Shown here piece after piece: positions 9,225 through 17,777 of a stretch of 64,000 nt of DNA. How positions within the stretch are numbered: position 1 is the stretch's first letter; the number at the start of each line of letters is the position of its first letter. Under the pieces are notes generated by a model. The model searched no databases and was not told where the DNA came from. It saw only the letters and a program-made list of their open reading frames with translations. The translations under genes were made by a program, and so were the position numbers. Source of the stretch: Gemella haemolysans ATCC 10379 (GTDB taxonomy: Bacteria > Bacillota > Bacilli > Staphylococcales > Gemellaceae); contig NZ_ACDZ02000014.1 in assembly GCF_000173915.1 (NCBI RefSeq), positions 558,001 to 622,000 on the forward strand, in the 5' to 3' direction.

Positions 9225-9265
9225 AAAACTAGGTGAATCAAATATAAATTCACCTAGTTTTTATT
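9225..9265. terminator. Bidirectional terminator between aminotransferase and gatD
   Basis: A 14-bp stem (AAAACTAGGTGAAT/ATTCACCTAGTTTT, 9225-9238 with 9248-9261) has T-runs in both directions and serves the two convergent genes. Confidence 0.9.
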
Positions 9266-9993
9266 TATTTTACAGATTTTTTTAATAATTCGACCATGTG
9301 TTTATTGGCATTTAACTCTATATCATTATTTAATTCTATAAAGTCATAAGTTCCATATTTGTTATCTAATGCAGCTTTGATTAAATAATCTGTTACATTA
9401 GGATTCTTAGGTAAAATTGGACCATGAAGATAAGTTCCAATCAGATTATTGTATAATATCCCTTCTTTTTTATCTTCATCATTATTTCCATATCCAACCA
9501 CAACATTACCTAGAGTTTCATAATTGTGATATGTTCTTCCACCGTGATTCTCAAACCCTACAATATTACCAAATTTCTCAGATTCAACTAGTATATTACC
9601 TATAAGACGCGGTGCATCTTTTTTTGATTCTGTATAAAAATCTAGTATATTTAATCCCGGAAGTTTGTCACCATCTACAGTTTTATAATACTCACCAAGA
9701 AATTGATAACCTCCACAAATAGTAAGAGCTGGAATACCATCTTCAATAGCAGACTTAAACTCATTTTTAATCTTACTAAATTGCTCTGTCGCTATGCACT
9801 GCTCTCTATCAGATCCTCCCCCAATAAAAAACATATCGCAATCTGTTAATTTCACACCATCTGTTGAAGTTATATTTTCAATCTCAAGGTTAATTCCACG
9901 CCATTCACAACGTTTCTTTAATGCTATAACATTACCTATATCTCCATATAAATTTAATTTATCTGGCATAAAGTGATATAATTTTAAATCCAT
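9265..9993 (-). CDS. gatD: Lipid II isoglutaminyl synthase, glutaminase subunit GatD
   Basis: Glutamine amidotransferase that supplies ammonia to MurT for amidation of the alpha-carboxyl of D-Glu in lipid II, a modification of Gram-positive peptidoglycan precursors. The 242 residues are CobB/CobQ-like, with nucleophile Cys 93 (TICGGYQF) and His 190 (GTYLHGP), matching positions known for staphylococcal GatD. It lies five bases after murT. Confidence 0.95.
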   Translation of the reverse strand: MDLKLYHFMPDKLNLYGDIGNVIALKKRCEWRGINLEIENITSTDGVKLTDCDMFFIGGGSDREQCIATEQFSKIKNEFKSAIEDGIPALTICGGYQFLGEYYKTVDGDKLPGLNILDFYTESKKDAPRLIGNILVESEKFGNIVGFENHGGRTYHNYETLGNVVVGYGNNDEDKKEGILYNNLIGTYLHGPILPKNPNVTDYLIKAALDNKYGTYDFIELNNDIELNANKHMVELLKKSVK

Positions 9994-9997
9994 AGAA

Positions 9998-11299
9998 TTA
10001 TTTCTCCAATTCTCTTTGAGTTTCTACTAAAGCTGTGTAATTCGGAATAGCAATTGCATACTTTTCATTATAACTTTTCAGTTTAGCTACAGCTTCTGGT
10101 ATTGCCTCATTCACTACAACATTAGCGTTAACTCCACAATATTTTAATCTTAATGCTAATTCTTTTGCTCTTTTTCCTGAACATACAATATTATTAATAT
10201 TTTGACCTAATAATATATCAAAGTCTGTATCCCATATCCATGATATATCAATTCCATCAGCACCATTATCATTAAGTACTAATAAGTAATTTATTTCTTC
10301 CTTAATCGAATTAGCAATAGCTAGTGATGCATTTAATCCAGCTGGATTTTTTGCAAGATTTAATAACACTGTAGAACCATTTGCAAAACTTATACTTTGC
10401 ATACGTCCATTAGTAGGAGTATATGTTCCTAAACCTTTTTTAATTTTATCTTCAGATAACCCTAATTCTTTAAGTAGAGAATAAGCAGCAAGTAGATTAT
10501 AAATATTATAATCACCAGCAAGTTTCGTCTCAATTACTTCCCCATTATTAATACTCATATTAATAAAAGGCTCAACAGTTGCTTTTGTTACTTCATATTT
10601 TACACTTTGATGTTCAAAATCACATTTAGAACAATGGTAAAAACCAAGTTGACTATAATGAACATGATCATAAATCAACTCCATACCGCAATTTGGACAG
10701 AATTTAGATTCAGAAATTCCAAAATCAGAAAATTGATATGCTTCCTTTGCAATTCCAAAATAAATATTATCTTCACCATACTTAGAAAGTCTTGTAACAA
10801 AAGGATCATCACTATTTAAGATTAACTGGATTTGTTTACCTTCAAGTTGTTCTCCAATTGTTGCAATAAGAGTATCAATTTCTCCAAATCTATCAATTTG
10901 ATCTCTAAAGAAATTATTGATAACAAATTTTGTCGGTGTAATATATTTCATAACACGCTTAATAGAACCTTCATCAATTTCAATAATGGCTAATTTAGTA
11001 TTATTTCTCCCTTGAATAGCAAACGTTGAGATAATACCATCTAACATATTTGCTCCTTCAAAATTATTAATAAAGTTTTCACCAGCAGATCTTAAAGTAT
11101 GACCTATAAGATTTGATGTTGTCGTTTTTCCATTAGTCCCTGTTACAAAAACAATTTCATCGAAATCACTAGCTAATTTAGTAAGCACATTATCATTTAC
11201 TTTTCTTAATACCTTACCTGGTAAATCTGTTCCCTTTTTTCCTGCTAATTTACTTGCAGTTCTAGTTAACTTTGCTAAATTTCTATAAAATGCTAGCAT
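9998..11299 (-). CDS. murT: Lipid II isoglutaminyl synthase, Mur-ligase-like subunit MurT
   Basis: ATP-dependent Mur-ligase-family enzyme that, with GatD, amidates the D-glutamate of lipid II at the inner membrane face. The 433 residues include the P-loop VTGTNGKTT (about 53-61), a four-cysteine zinc ribbon typical of MurT (Cys 201, 204, 223, 226) and the C-terminal DUF1727 domain with [11 protein letters not shown], which contains the conserved aspartate. It is followed directly by gatD and preceded by the response-regulator gene (stop at 11311). Confidence 0.96.
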   Translation of the reverse strand: MLAFYRNLAKLTRTASKLAGKKGTDLPGKVLRKVNDNVLTKLASDFDEIVFVTGTNGKTTTSNLIGHTLRSAGENFINNFEGANMLDGIISTFAIQGRNNTKLAIIEIDEGSIKRVMKYITPTKFVINNFFRDQIDRFGEIDTLIATIGEQLEGKQIQLILNSDDPFVTRLSKYGEDNIYFGIAKEAYQFSDFGISESKFCPNCGMELIYDHVHYSQLGFYHCSKCDFEHQSVKYEVTKATVEPFINMSINNGEVIETKLAGDYNIYNLLAAYSLLKELGLSEDKIKKGLGTYTPTNGRMQSISFANGSTVLLNLAKNPAGLNASLAIANSIKEEINYLLVLNDNGADGIDISWIWDTDFDILLGQNINNIVCSGKRAKELALRLKYCGVNANVVVNEAIPEAVAKLKSYNEKYAIAIPNYTALVETQRELEK

Positions 11300-11310
11300 A
11301 TATTCTCCTT

Positions 11311-12027
11311 TTATAGACTATTTTGTGATGTATCAAATTTATATCCTATCCCCCAAACAGTTACAATCATCTGAGCAACTATCGGAGATATTTTATCAAA
11401 TTTTTTCCTAACTCTTTTAATATGCGTATCCACTGTTCTTAGATCCGAATAGAAATCATAATCCCAAACAGCTCGTAGAATCTCATTACGTTTAAATGCT
11501 TTATCCGGTGATTTAGCCAGGAATAATAAAAGATCAAATTCTTTTGGTGTTAATAATACTTCAGTATCATCAACAATAACTTTATGTGAATTAACATCAA
11601 TTATTAATCCAGGAAATACAAGAACATCTTTTGCGTAAAGTTCTGGAGTATAAAAAACACTACGTTTCGTTCGTTGAAGAATCGCATTTATCCTTAACAT
11701 AAGTTCTCTTGGACTAAACGGCTTAACAACATAGTCATCTGCACCTAATTCAAATCCTTCAACCCTACTCTGTTCATCAGCTTGAGCAGACATAATTATT
11801 ACAGGTGTCGCCTTAGTTTTTCTAAGCTCTGATAAAATAGATTTTCCATTTAACATAGGTAATTGGACATCCAGAAGTACACAAGAATAGTCCATATATT
11901 TCAATCTTTCTAAACCATCATGACCATTACTAGCTTCATCGACAATATACCCTTCTTTTTCAAGATACATTATTAATAATTTTCTTATTCTTTCTTCATC
12001 ATCTATTATTAATATTCTCTCTGACAC
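11311..12027 (-). CDS. OmpR-family response regulator (ResD/SrrA-like) without a neighbouring kinase
   Basis: DNA-binding response regulator of 238 residues. The receiver domain is intact: acidic pocket IDDEE (8-12), phospho-acceptor Asp 53 (LLDVQLP) and Lys 102 (VVKPFSP). A winged helix follows (LLTPKEFDLLLFLA; RTVDTHIKRVRKKF). The position after scpA-scpB-rluB and the N-terminal sequence match the redox regulators ResD/SrrA. In Bacillus and Staphylococcus the sensor kinase (resE/srrB) follows; here murT follows, so the kinase is absent from the locus. Confidence 0.92.
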   Translation of the reverse strand: MSERILIIDDEERIRKLLIMYLEKEGYIVDEASNGHDGLERLKYMDYSCVLLDVQLPMLNGKSILSELRKTKATPVIIMSAQADEQSRVEGFELGADDYVVKPFSPRELMLRINAILQRTKRSVFYTPELYAKDVLVFPGLIIDVNSHKVIVDDTEVLLTPKEFDLLLFLAKSPDKAFKRNEILRAVWDYDFYSDLRTVDTHIKRVRKKFDKISPIVAQMIVTVWGIGYKFDTSQNSL

Positions 12028-12052
12028 AATACATCACTTCCTAATTTCTTAT

Positions 12053-12784
12053 TTACTTCTCACCATTCTTAGCCTTATTAATAAGTCGTTTTACTTCATG
12101 AATAGTAAGAGGTCTATATTCACCTTTTTTTAATCCTTCTAACGTTAAATCTTCAATAGATTCACGTTTTAACTTAATCACTTCATAACCTAATGCTTCA
12201 AACATTCTTCTTACTTGGCGGTTTTTCCCTTCATGTATTGTTAATCTAACTAAAGTATTACCACTCTTGTTTTTATTTTTAACAACATTAACTTCCGCTT
12301 TAGCAGTTTTATAATTATCGATTCTCACCCCGTTACGAAGAATTCTAAGGTGATTATCTTCTAATTTACCATTAATTTTAGCAACATATGTCTTCTTAAT
12401 CTTGTGCTTAGGGTGTGTTATTAAATTAATAAACTCACCATCGTTAGACATAATAAGTGCACCTGACGTATCATAGTCTAATCTTCCTACAGGTACTACA
12501 CGTTCATTAACATTTTCAAAAAAGTCTTTTACACATGTACGATCTTTCTCATCAGACATTGAAGTAATTACTTTTTCTGGTTTGTAGAATAAGTAATATC
12601 TCTTATTCTCTTTTAGTAAACGTACACCTTCAACAATAATAATGTCACTTGGTTCAGCTTTAACACCTAATTCCTTAACAACTTCTCCATTAACACTTAC
12701 TTTTCCATCTAAAATAAGCTGTTCAGCCTTTCTTCTTGATGTGTATCCTGATGCAGCTATTAATTTTTGCAATCTTTCTGCCAT
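12053..12784 (-). CDS. rluB: 23S rRNA pseudouridine synthase, RsuA/RluB family
   Basis: Enzyme that converts a uridine of 23S rRNA to pseudouridine. The 243 residues have an N-terminal S4 RNA-binding domain (about 1-55) and the catalytic motif GRLDYDTSGAL with the nucleophilic Asp 103, then KKTYVAKI and EGKNRQVRRM, typical of the RsuA/RluB/E/F family. It is transcribed after scpB with a 9-base gap, the order conserved in Bacilli. Confidence 0.95.
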   Translation of the reverse strand: MAERLQKLIAASGYTSRRKAEQLILDGKVSVNGEVVKELGVKAEPSDIIIVEGVRLLKENKRYYLFYKPEKVITSMSDEKDRTCVKDFFENVNERVVPVGRLDYDTSGALIMSNDGEFINLITHPKHKIKKTYVAKINGKLEDNHLRILRNGVRIDNYKTAKAEVNVVKNKNKSGNTLVRLTIHEGKNRQVRRMFEALGYEVIKLKRESIEDLTLEGLKKGEYRPLTIHEVKRLINKAKNGEK

Positions 12785-12793
12785 CTTATCCTC

Positions 12794-13342
12794 CTAATTT
12801 TGTAAAAATTTATTTATTTCTTCACTAGTAACAATTTCCGATTTTGGTAATTGCTCTAAACTTTCTAATCCAAAAACATCTAAAAATATATCAGTTGTTT
12901 CATATAACTTTGGTTTACCAATAGTATCTAATGTTTTATTAGAAACAATAAGCTCCTTACTAACAAGAGAGTGTAATATAGAATCACTACTTACACCCCT
13001 TATTTTATCGATTTGAACTTTTGTTATCGGTTGATTATATGCAATAATCGCTAAAGTTTCTAAAGAAGCTTTAGATAACTTAACAAGGTTTTTAGAAATA
13101 ACAGCTTTCTTAATAACCTCAGCCATTTCATCTCTTAATAACATTTTATAAGTTGTACCAAATTTCTTAATAATTAAAGAATTATTAGCATTATTGTACT
13201 CCTCACAAAAGATATTAAGCATATTCTCAGCTTCATGAGGCTCGACTTCCATAAAAGTAGAGAAATATTCAATATTAAGCCCTTCTTCACCTTTCATAAA
13301 AAGTAAAGCCTCAATTATTTTTTTTATCTCATCTAATAGCAT
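12794..13342 (-). CDS. scpB: Segregation and condensation protein B
   Basis: Winged-helix subunit that, with ScpA and SMC, forms the bacterial condensin complex on the chromosome. The 182 residues have two winged-helix regions and the family motif ETLAIIAYNQPITKVQI. One base separates it from scpA. Confidence 0.96.
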   Translation of the reverse strand: MLLDEIKKIIEALLFMKGEEGLNIEYFSTFMEVEPHEAENMLNIFCEEYNNANNSLIIKKFGTTYKMLLRDEMAEVIKKAVISKNLVKLSKASLETLAIIAYNQPITKVQIDKIRGVSSDSILHSLVSKELIVSNKTLDTIGKPKLYETTDIFLDVFGLESLEQLPKSEIVTSEEINKFLQN

Positions 13343-13343
13343 A

Positions 13344-14045
13344 TTAATTTTCCTTTGATTTATATTCTAGAATGATTTCACTATCATTGTCAACACATAG
13401 CAACTCTTGATCTTTAATCATCGCTAATATCCCCATAAACACTAAAACAACCTCGTTCTTTTGAGGATATGATTTAATCAAATCAAAAAAAGACATATTT
13501 CTTTTGTTTTTAAACTTATTGACTAGTTCTTCTTTCACTTGTTCGAAAGACACTTCTCTTCGATAACTTACTAAAGATACTTCATTTTCTTTATCTTCAA
13601 GAGATCTAAGAATATTTTCCATCGCTCGTAATAATTTTGAAGAAGGAATTCTTAGAGTTTCAACACTACCTTCTTCTTCAATATTCATACTCTCTTTATC
13701 TAAAAATTGAGCTCTGATCTTCTGAAGATTATCAAGTTTCTCACTAAGTTCTTTATAGTTTTTGTAATCAAGAAGTTGTTGCACTAAATCTTCTTCATCC
13801 TCTATAGTTTCGTCTTCAAACTTAGGAAGTAAATTTTTACTTTTTATATGAAGCAATGTGGCTGCCATTACAATATATTCTTCTGCATTTTCTAATGAAA
13901 ATTCATCACTATTATTAATATATTCCAAATAACTCTCTGTTAGACGAGCTATAGGTATATTGTAAATATCAATTTCCATCTTTTCAATTAAATGCAAAAG
14001 TAAATCAAGTGGACCTTGAAAAACCTCTAAGTTAACATTATACAT
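13344..14045 (-). CDS. scpA: Segregation and condensation protein A (kleisin)
   Basis: Kleisin subunit that bridges SMC heads. The 233 residues begin with the typical FQGPLDLLLHLIEK and end in a C-terminal winged helix. It sits between the xerD-like gene and scpB. Confidence 0.96.
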   Translation of the reverse strand: MYNVNLEVFQGPLDLLLHLIEKMEIDIYNIPIARLTESYLEYINNSDEFSLENAEEYIVMAATLLHIKSKNLLPKFEDETIEDEEDLVQQLLDYKNYKELSEKLDNLQKIRAQFLDKESMNIEEEGSVETLRIPSSKLLRAMENILRSLEDKENEVSLVSYRREVSFEQVKEELVNKFKNKRNMSFFDLIKSYPQKNEVVLVFMGILAMIKDQELLCVDNDSEIILEYKSKEN

Positions 14046-14057
14046 TTATTTTATCCT

Positions 14058-14957
14058 TTAATTAATCGTTTTTCTTGGATGATTCGTTATCATTCTTTTC
14101 GATTTATTCCCCTCTAGACTAGAGAAATATAATTTTAAACTATGAATATTTTTCAAACCTAAAAGTTCTTGAACTTCTTCAGCTGGCACTTTATCTTCAA
14201 GTAAGTGGATAGCTAGAGAATTTCTAAAATTCATAGTATTTAATTCTTTAGTTAATCCTAATTCTTGCTGACGTTTCTTGAATATTTTCCAAAAACCTTG
14301 GCGACTAATACCCTCACCATCATGATTTAAGAATAACTTACTATCATCTTTAATGTTTGGATACTCTTTTTTCAACTCTACAATATATTTTTCTATAGCT
14401 TCAACAGATTCTTTATTAAGAGCTATTGTTCTATATCCATCTTTTTTTCTATATTTTAAATATCCGATAGTTGTATTAACATCTCTAAGTTCTAAATTAA
14501 TACATTCAGTTGGTTTAATACCAATCGAATATGATAATTCAAATATAGCTTTATCCCTATAACCTATTAAATTTTTCGTATTGACATCCAAAATTTTAGA
14601 AATTTCATGTCTAGTAAAAATTACTAAATCTTGGTGTTCTTCTTTATCAATATGTACATCAATATTTACTCTGTTAGGAATAAATTTTTCAAACCATAAA
14701 TACTCTACAAAAATATGAACAGTAGAGATTGTTCTTGAAAGAGTTGCAGAAGAATATTCTTTCTCTCTTAAATAATCAATATATCTAGAAATAAATTCTT
14801 CATTTAACCATGAATAGTCTTGTGTTGAATATCCCTTCTCCTCTAAATATAAAAAGATTTTCTTTAAATCCCTATCATAAGAATTAATAGTGTTTGTAGA
14901 AAACTCTTTTCTATTTAGTAAATATTCATTGAAATTTTTTAATACTGTCTCGTTCAT
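14058..14957 (-). CDS. XerD-like tyrosine recombinase family protein, catalytically degenerate
   Basis: Collinear with XerD (299 residues; N-terminal SAM-like DNA-binding domain about 1-90, C-terminal catalytic fold about 115-290). By alignment of motifs to XerD, the first catalytic Arg (GLR) is Lys 148 (GIK), the HxxR histidine is Met 242 while Arg 245 is kept, the second His (LLGH) is Leu 268, and Tyr 277 is kept. So Lys, one Arg and Tyr remain but three active-site positions are changed. Streptococci have a XerD-like protein next to scpA that, from memory, does not act at difSL; this looks like the same kind of gene. It may serve as a DNA-binding partner for the condensin genes behind it. 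Confidence 0.85.
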   Translation of the reverse strand: MNETVLKNFNEYLLNRKEFSTNTINSYDRDLKKIFLYLEEKGYSTQDYSWLNEEFISRYIDYLREKEYSSATLSRTISTVHIFVEYLWFEKFIPNRVNIDVHIDKEEHQDLVIFTRHEISKILDVNTKNLIGYRDKAIFELSYSIGIKPTECINLELRDVNTTIGYLKYRKKDGYRTIALNKESVEAIEKYIVELKKEYPNIKDDSKLFLNHDGEGISRQGFWKIFKKRQQELGLTKELNTMNFRNSLAIHLLEDKVPAEEVQELLGLKNIHSLKLYFSSLEGNKSKRMITNHPRKTIN

Positions 14958-15007
14958 AAAATTACCCCCTTAGTATTAAAATTACCCTAATTTTTATTTC
15001 TATATTG

Positions 15008-15046
15008 ATTATATCATCTATAAAACTTTATGTAAATGCATTTACA
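15008..15046 (-). promoter_or_regulatory. Promoter of the xerD-like/scpAB operon with a 16-bp palindrome
   Basis: -35 TTTACA (15031-15036), 17-bp spacer, extended -10 TGATATAAT (hexamer 15008-15013). A perfect 16-bp palindrome, TGTAAATGCATTTACA (15031-15046), overlaps the -35 and looks like an operator. It resembles a CcpA site but with four central bases instead of two. Confidence 0.75.
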
Positions 15047-15063
15047 AGAAATTTTAGCTAAAT

Positions 15064-15122
15064 ATAAAAAAATTCAAGACGCTTTTTAATGATAAAAAAT
15101 GATATCTAAAATCGCCTTGAAA
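15064..15122 (-). terminator. Terminator of the DUF1275 gene
   Basis: TTCAAGGCG and CGTCTTGAA form the stem base (15073-15082 with 15113-15121) around a long loop; the minus strand then reads TTTTTTTATATTT. Confidence 0.75.
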
Positions 15123-15132
15123 TTTTATTATT

Positions 15133-15837
15133 TTATATTCTTTTTCTTCCAAACTTGTGGTAAATAATTGAAACAAAAAATAGATTAATGCATATGATAA
15201 CTAAAGGTAACAAAATTGCTTTATTTAGGTAATATTTTGACATTGCAGCCCCTAAAATTACCCCTGTTAGAAACACCGAAATAAGAGTAAAGTATATTAA
15301 TAATGGGATTTTACTCTCTTTCTTTTTCAATACAAAAAACTTATATAAATGCTCGCTCATAGAACGCAAGTTCCCAGTACAAAATACACTAGCAAAAACT
15401 AAATTATTTACTTTTCTAAAACCATCAAATTGAATAGCACAAATAAAAGAAATTACAATCGGTCTAATATCTAAACCAAAATACTTATACTTAATCAAAA
15501 TTACAAATAAAGCAAAAATTTGAATAAGTAATAAAATGTAAATATGTTTAAATATAGATAACTCTTTATACTTTGTTTCGATACACTTACTTACTAATAC
15601 CCCTACTACAAATGATAGGATTGGTATTGAGTAATGTAAAACCTCTCGAAAGTTACCCTCAATTAAGTCTATTCCAACAAAAATTAAGTTCCCTGTCTGC
15701 GCATTTGCAAATATACCATCACAATTAACAAAAGTATATGCATCGAAAAATCCACCAACCATTGTTAATAATAAGCAAAAAATAAGTTGCTCATGAACAG
15801 GAAGATTTTTATTAATTAATGTCTCACGTAAATTCAT
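15133..15837 (-). CDS. DUF1275 (YoaK-like) membrane protein
   Basis: Polytopic membrane protein of 234 residues with about six hydrophobic segments. The N-terminal FDAYTFVNCDGIFANAQTGN matches the DUF1275/YoaK family signature (GxxDAxxFL..G.F.a..TGN). The function of the family is not established; some members are annotated as putative transporters. It starts 28 bases after the upstream Nudix gene and may be cotranscribed with it. Confidence 0.85.
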   Translation of the reverse strand: MNLRETLINKNLPVHEQLIFCLLLTMVGGFFDAYTFVNCDGIFANAQTGNLIFVGIDLIEGNFREVLHYSIPILSFVVGVLVSKCIETKYKELSIFKHIYILLLIQIFALFVILIKYKYFGLDIRPIVISFICAIQFDGFRKVNNLVFASVFCTGNLRSMSEHLYKFFVLKKKESKIPLLIYFTLISVFLTGVILGAAMSKYYLNKAILLPLVIICINLFFVSIIYHKFGRKRI

Positions 15838-15864
15838 ACTCTATAAATCAGCTCCTTACATAAT

Positions 15865-16749
15865 CTAATCAAAAATTGTATCCCAATTTTGAGGATCTTT
15901 ATAACATTCAAAACACATCTCTAATTGTTTTTTCGTAGTTCTTGTTAATGATAATTCTGGTAAATCATCAAGTGAATAGAATTCTGCACCTAAAGTTTCT
16001 GTATTTTCGTTAAAACTATGATTAATATACTCACATAAAACAAATATTTTAACCATCCCTAGTGGAAAGTTCACATGATGATGCCTATTATAATCTAATA
16101 CAGCAACAACTTTTAATGGCTGTACAACAGCACCAGCTTCTTCGCTTGCTTCTTTTATAACATTTTCTCGAATACTTACATTAACATCTTGATAACCTCC
16201 AGGAAGCGCCCATTTCCCATCAAGCTGTTCTTTTACTAATAATATCTTATCATCTTTAATTATTGCTGCTCTTGTCTCAACCTTAGGAGTTTGATAACCA
16301 ATTTCAGAAGCAAAGTCCATTTTTATTTTTTCGATAGGTAAATCATACTTATAAGATAACATCTCACAAGCAATATCACGAATTCTCTCAGAACGTTCTC
16401 TATCAAATTTATCTTTACTGTAGGCTAAACTACATTGTGCTAAAAACTGTAACTCCTGAGCCCACTTTTTCCAAACATCATTTTTTAATACATTAACAAC
16501 ATCTTCAATATTTCTAATAAATATCGCATTCTTAACATCTAGAAAATCATATTCTTTTCTTAGTATAAATACATTTATTAAATTCTCACTAAGTCTTTCT
16601 TTATTATCAGTTATATATAATGAATTTCTATCATTTATACTCAGATCTTCTAAAAACTCAAAAGGTATACTACGATCACTAAAAACTTTCTCAATTTTTT
16701 CAGTAATTAAATTTTTAATTTTTTTGTCTATATATATTTTCTGATACAT
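15865..16749 (-). CDS. Nudix hydrolase with Nudix_N domain and an extra N-terminal region
   Basis: Predicted 294-residue protein. I chose ATG 16749 (MYQKIYIDKK) because it has an SD (GGAGGT) and because the -10 box at 16775-16783 would start the RNA downstream of the next in-frame start at 16857. Residues 1 to about 95 match nothing I recognise. Residues about 96-150 (WAQELQFLAQCSLAY..D.FDRERSERIRDIA) are the Nudix_N domain of ADP-ribose/nucleoside-diphosphate-linked hydrolases. The Nudix box (184-206) keeps GG and KEASEE but has Val at the first Glu position and Lys for the first Arg. The Lys is common in this subfamily; the Val is unusual. Confidence 0.8.
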   Translation of the reverse strand: MYQKIYIDKKIKNLITEKIEKVFSDRSIPFEFLEDLSINDRNSLYITDNKERLSENLINVFILRKEYDFLDVKNAIFIRNIEDVVNVLKNDVWKKWAQELQFLAQCSLAYSKDKFDRERSERIRDIACEMLSYKYDLPIEKIKMDFASEIGYQTPKVETRAAIIKDDKILLVKEQLDGKWALPGGYQDVNVSIRENVIKEASEEAGAVVQPLKVVAVLDYNRHHHVNFPLGMVKIFVLCEYINHSFNENTETLGAEFYSLDDLPELSLTRTTKKQLEMCFECYKDPQNWDTIFD

Positions 16750-16774
16750 TAGCAACCTCCATAACTTTGTATAT

Positions 16775-16783
16775 ATTATAACA
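16775..16783 (-). promoter_or_regulatory. Extended -10 of the Nudix_N gene
   Basis: TGTTATAAT, predicting an RNA start about 19 bases before ATG 16749. This is the main reason the longer upstream reading was not used. Confidence 0.6.
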
Positions 16784-16937
16784 CATTTTAAAATTATATC
16801 TATAACATATTGTAATTTAATCAACATGTTTTCGTTAAACTTTCCATTATTTTTCAATATATCAAGTATACTTTTATTTTACACCTATTTTTTACAATTT
16901 AAAAGATATATAAATGTAGAAAATATCAACAAAAATC

Positions 16938-16966
16938 TTGCTAGTTTATTAGAATAGTTGTATAAT
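16938..16966 (+). promoter_or_regulatory. Promoter of the DUF2929 gene
   Basis: -35 TTGCTA (16938-16943), 17-bp spacer, -10 TATAAT (16961-16966); SD AAGGAG at 16987-16992. Confidence 0.75.
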
Positions 16967-17000
16967 AGGAAATATAGATATTATTTAAGGAGTGGTAGCA

Positions 17001-17192
17001 ATGAAATATATTATTTCACTATTTTGGTCATTTATATTTGCAGCTGTTATAGTATTTATCGTATCATCTATTTTAGGTAGCAATGGTGAAATCAATACAA
17101 TTCGTGACTGCGCAATTTTAGCTGTATTATTTACAATTTTTGCTGCTTTATTTGACGTAGTAGGTATCGATAAAAAACGCGAAGAAAAGTAA
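17001..17192 (+). CDS. Small two-segment membrane protein, YjzD/DUF2929 family
   Basis: 63-residue protein starting MKYIISLFWSFIFAAVI. It has two hydrophobic helices (about 3-25 and 33-55) separated by a short loop and a charged DKKREEK tail. The layout and N-terminus match DUF2929 (YjzD), whose function is unknown. ATG 17001 was chosen over the in-frame GTG at 16992 because the SD AAGGAG overlaps that GTG and is eight bases from this ATG. Confidence 0.75.
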   Translation: MKYIISLFWSFIFAAVIVFIVSSILGSNGEINTIRDCAILAVLFTIFAALFDVVGIDKKREEK

Positions 17193-17223
17193 ATTTTAAC
17201 AATTAATATCATAGAAATTTTAT

Positions 17224-17266
17224 AAAGTAGGCATTGAGGAGTTCATTTCCTCCTTCCTACTTTTTA
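17224..17266 (+). terminator. Terminator of the DUF2929 gene
   Basis: AAAGTAGG pairs with CCTACTTT and GAGGA with TCCTC in the same stem, followed by TTTTTATTT. The next gene starts 23 bases on, so some read-through is possible. Confidence 0.75.
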
Positions 17267-17288
17267 TTTGAATATAGGAGATAATTAA

Positions 17289-17762
17289 ATGAACAATGTT
17301 CTAGCAACCATGTGCTACGTTGATGACGGAGAAAACTTTTTAATGTTAAAAAGAAATAAAAAAGAAAACGATATTCATGAAGGCTTGACGATTAGCGTCG
17401 GCGGAAAATTTGAACCAGGAGAAAGTCCTGAAGACTGCGTTATTAGAGAAGTAAAAGAAGAAACAAACCTCGATATTATAAAACCTAAATTAAGAGGAAT
17501 TATAACCTTCCCCGATTTTGATGGTGAAAAAGATTGGTATACATATGTGTATACCGCAACTGACTACAAAGGTACTTTGACTGAAGATTGCAACGAAGGT
17601 GATCTAATATGGGTAAAAAAATCAGAGATACAAAATATAAAAACTTGGGAAGGAGATTACATCTTTCTTGACTGGCTTGTCAAAGATAAACCATTTTTCT
17701 CAGCTAAATTCAACTATAAAAACAACGAATTTGTAGACTACGAAGTAACATTTTATGAATAA
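17289..17762 (+). CDS. Nudix hydrolase, MutT/MutX type (probable 8-oxo-dGTP diphosphatase)
   Basis: 157-residue Nudix enzyme with a fully canonical box beginning GGKFEPGESPEDCVIREVKE and ending EETN. Sequence and length resemble MutX of streptococci, which removes oxidised dGTP from the pool; substrate assignment is by resemblance only. SD ATAGGAG precedes the ATG. The thioesterase gene starts 15 bases after its stop. Confidence 0.85.
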   Translation: MNNVLATMCYVDDGENFLMLKRNKKENDIHEGLTISVGGKFEPGESPEDCVIREVKEETNLDIIKPKLRGIITFPDFDGEKDWYTYVYTATDYKGTLTEDCNEGDLIWVKKSEIQNIKTWEGDYIFLDWLVKDKPFFSAKFNYKNNEFVDYEVTFYE

Positions 17763-17777
17763 CAGAGGGACAATATT

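Noticed and set aside
16750-16857. Longer N-terminus for the Nudix_N protein
   Set aside because: The extended -10 at 16775-16783 lies inside it, and the inner ATG has the SD and correct spacing.
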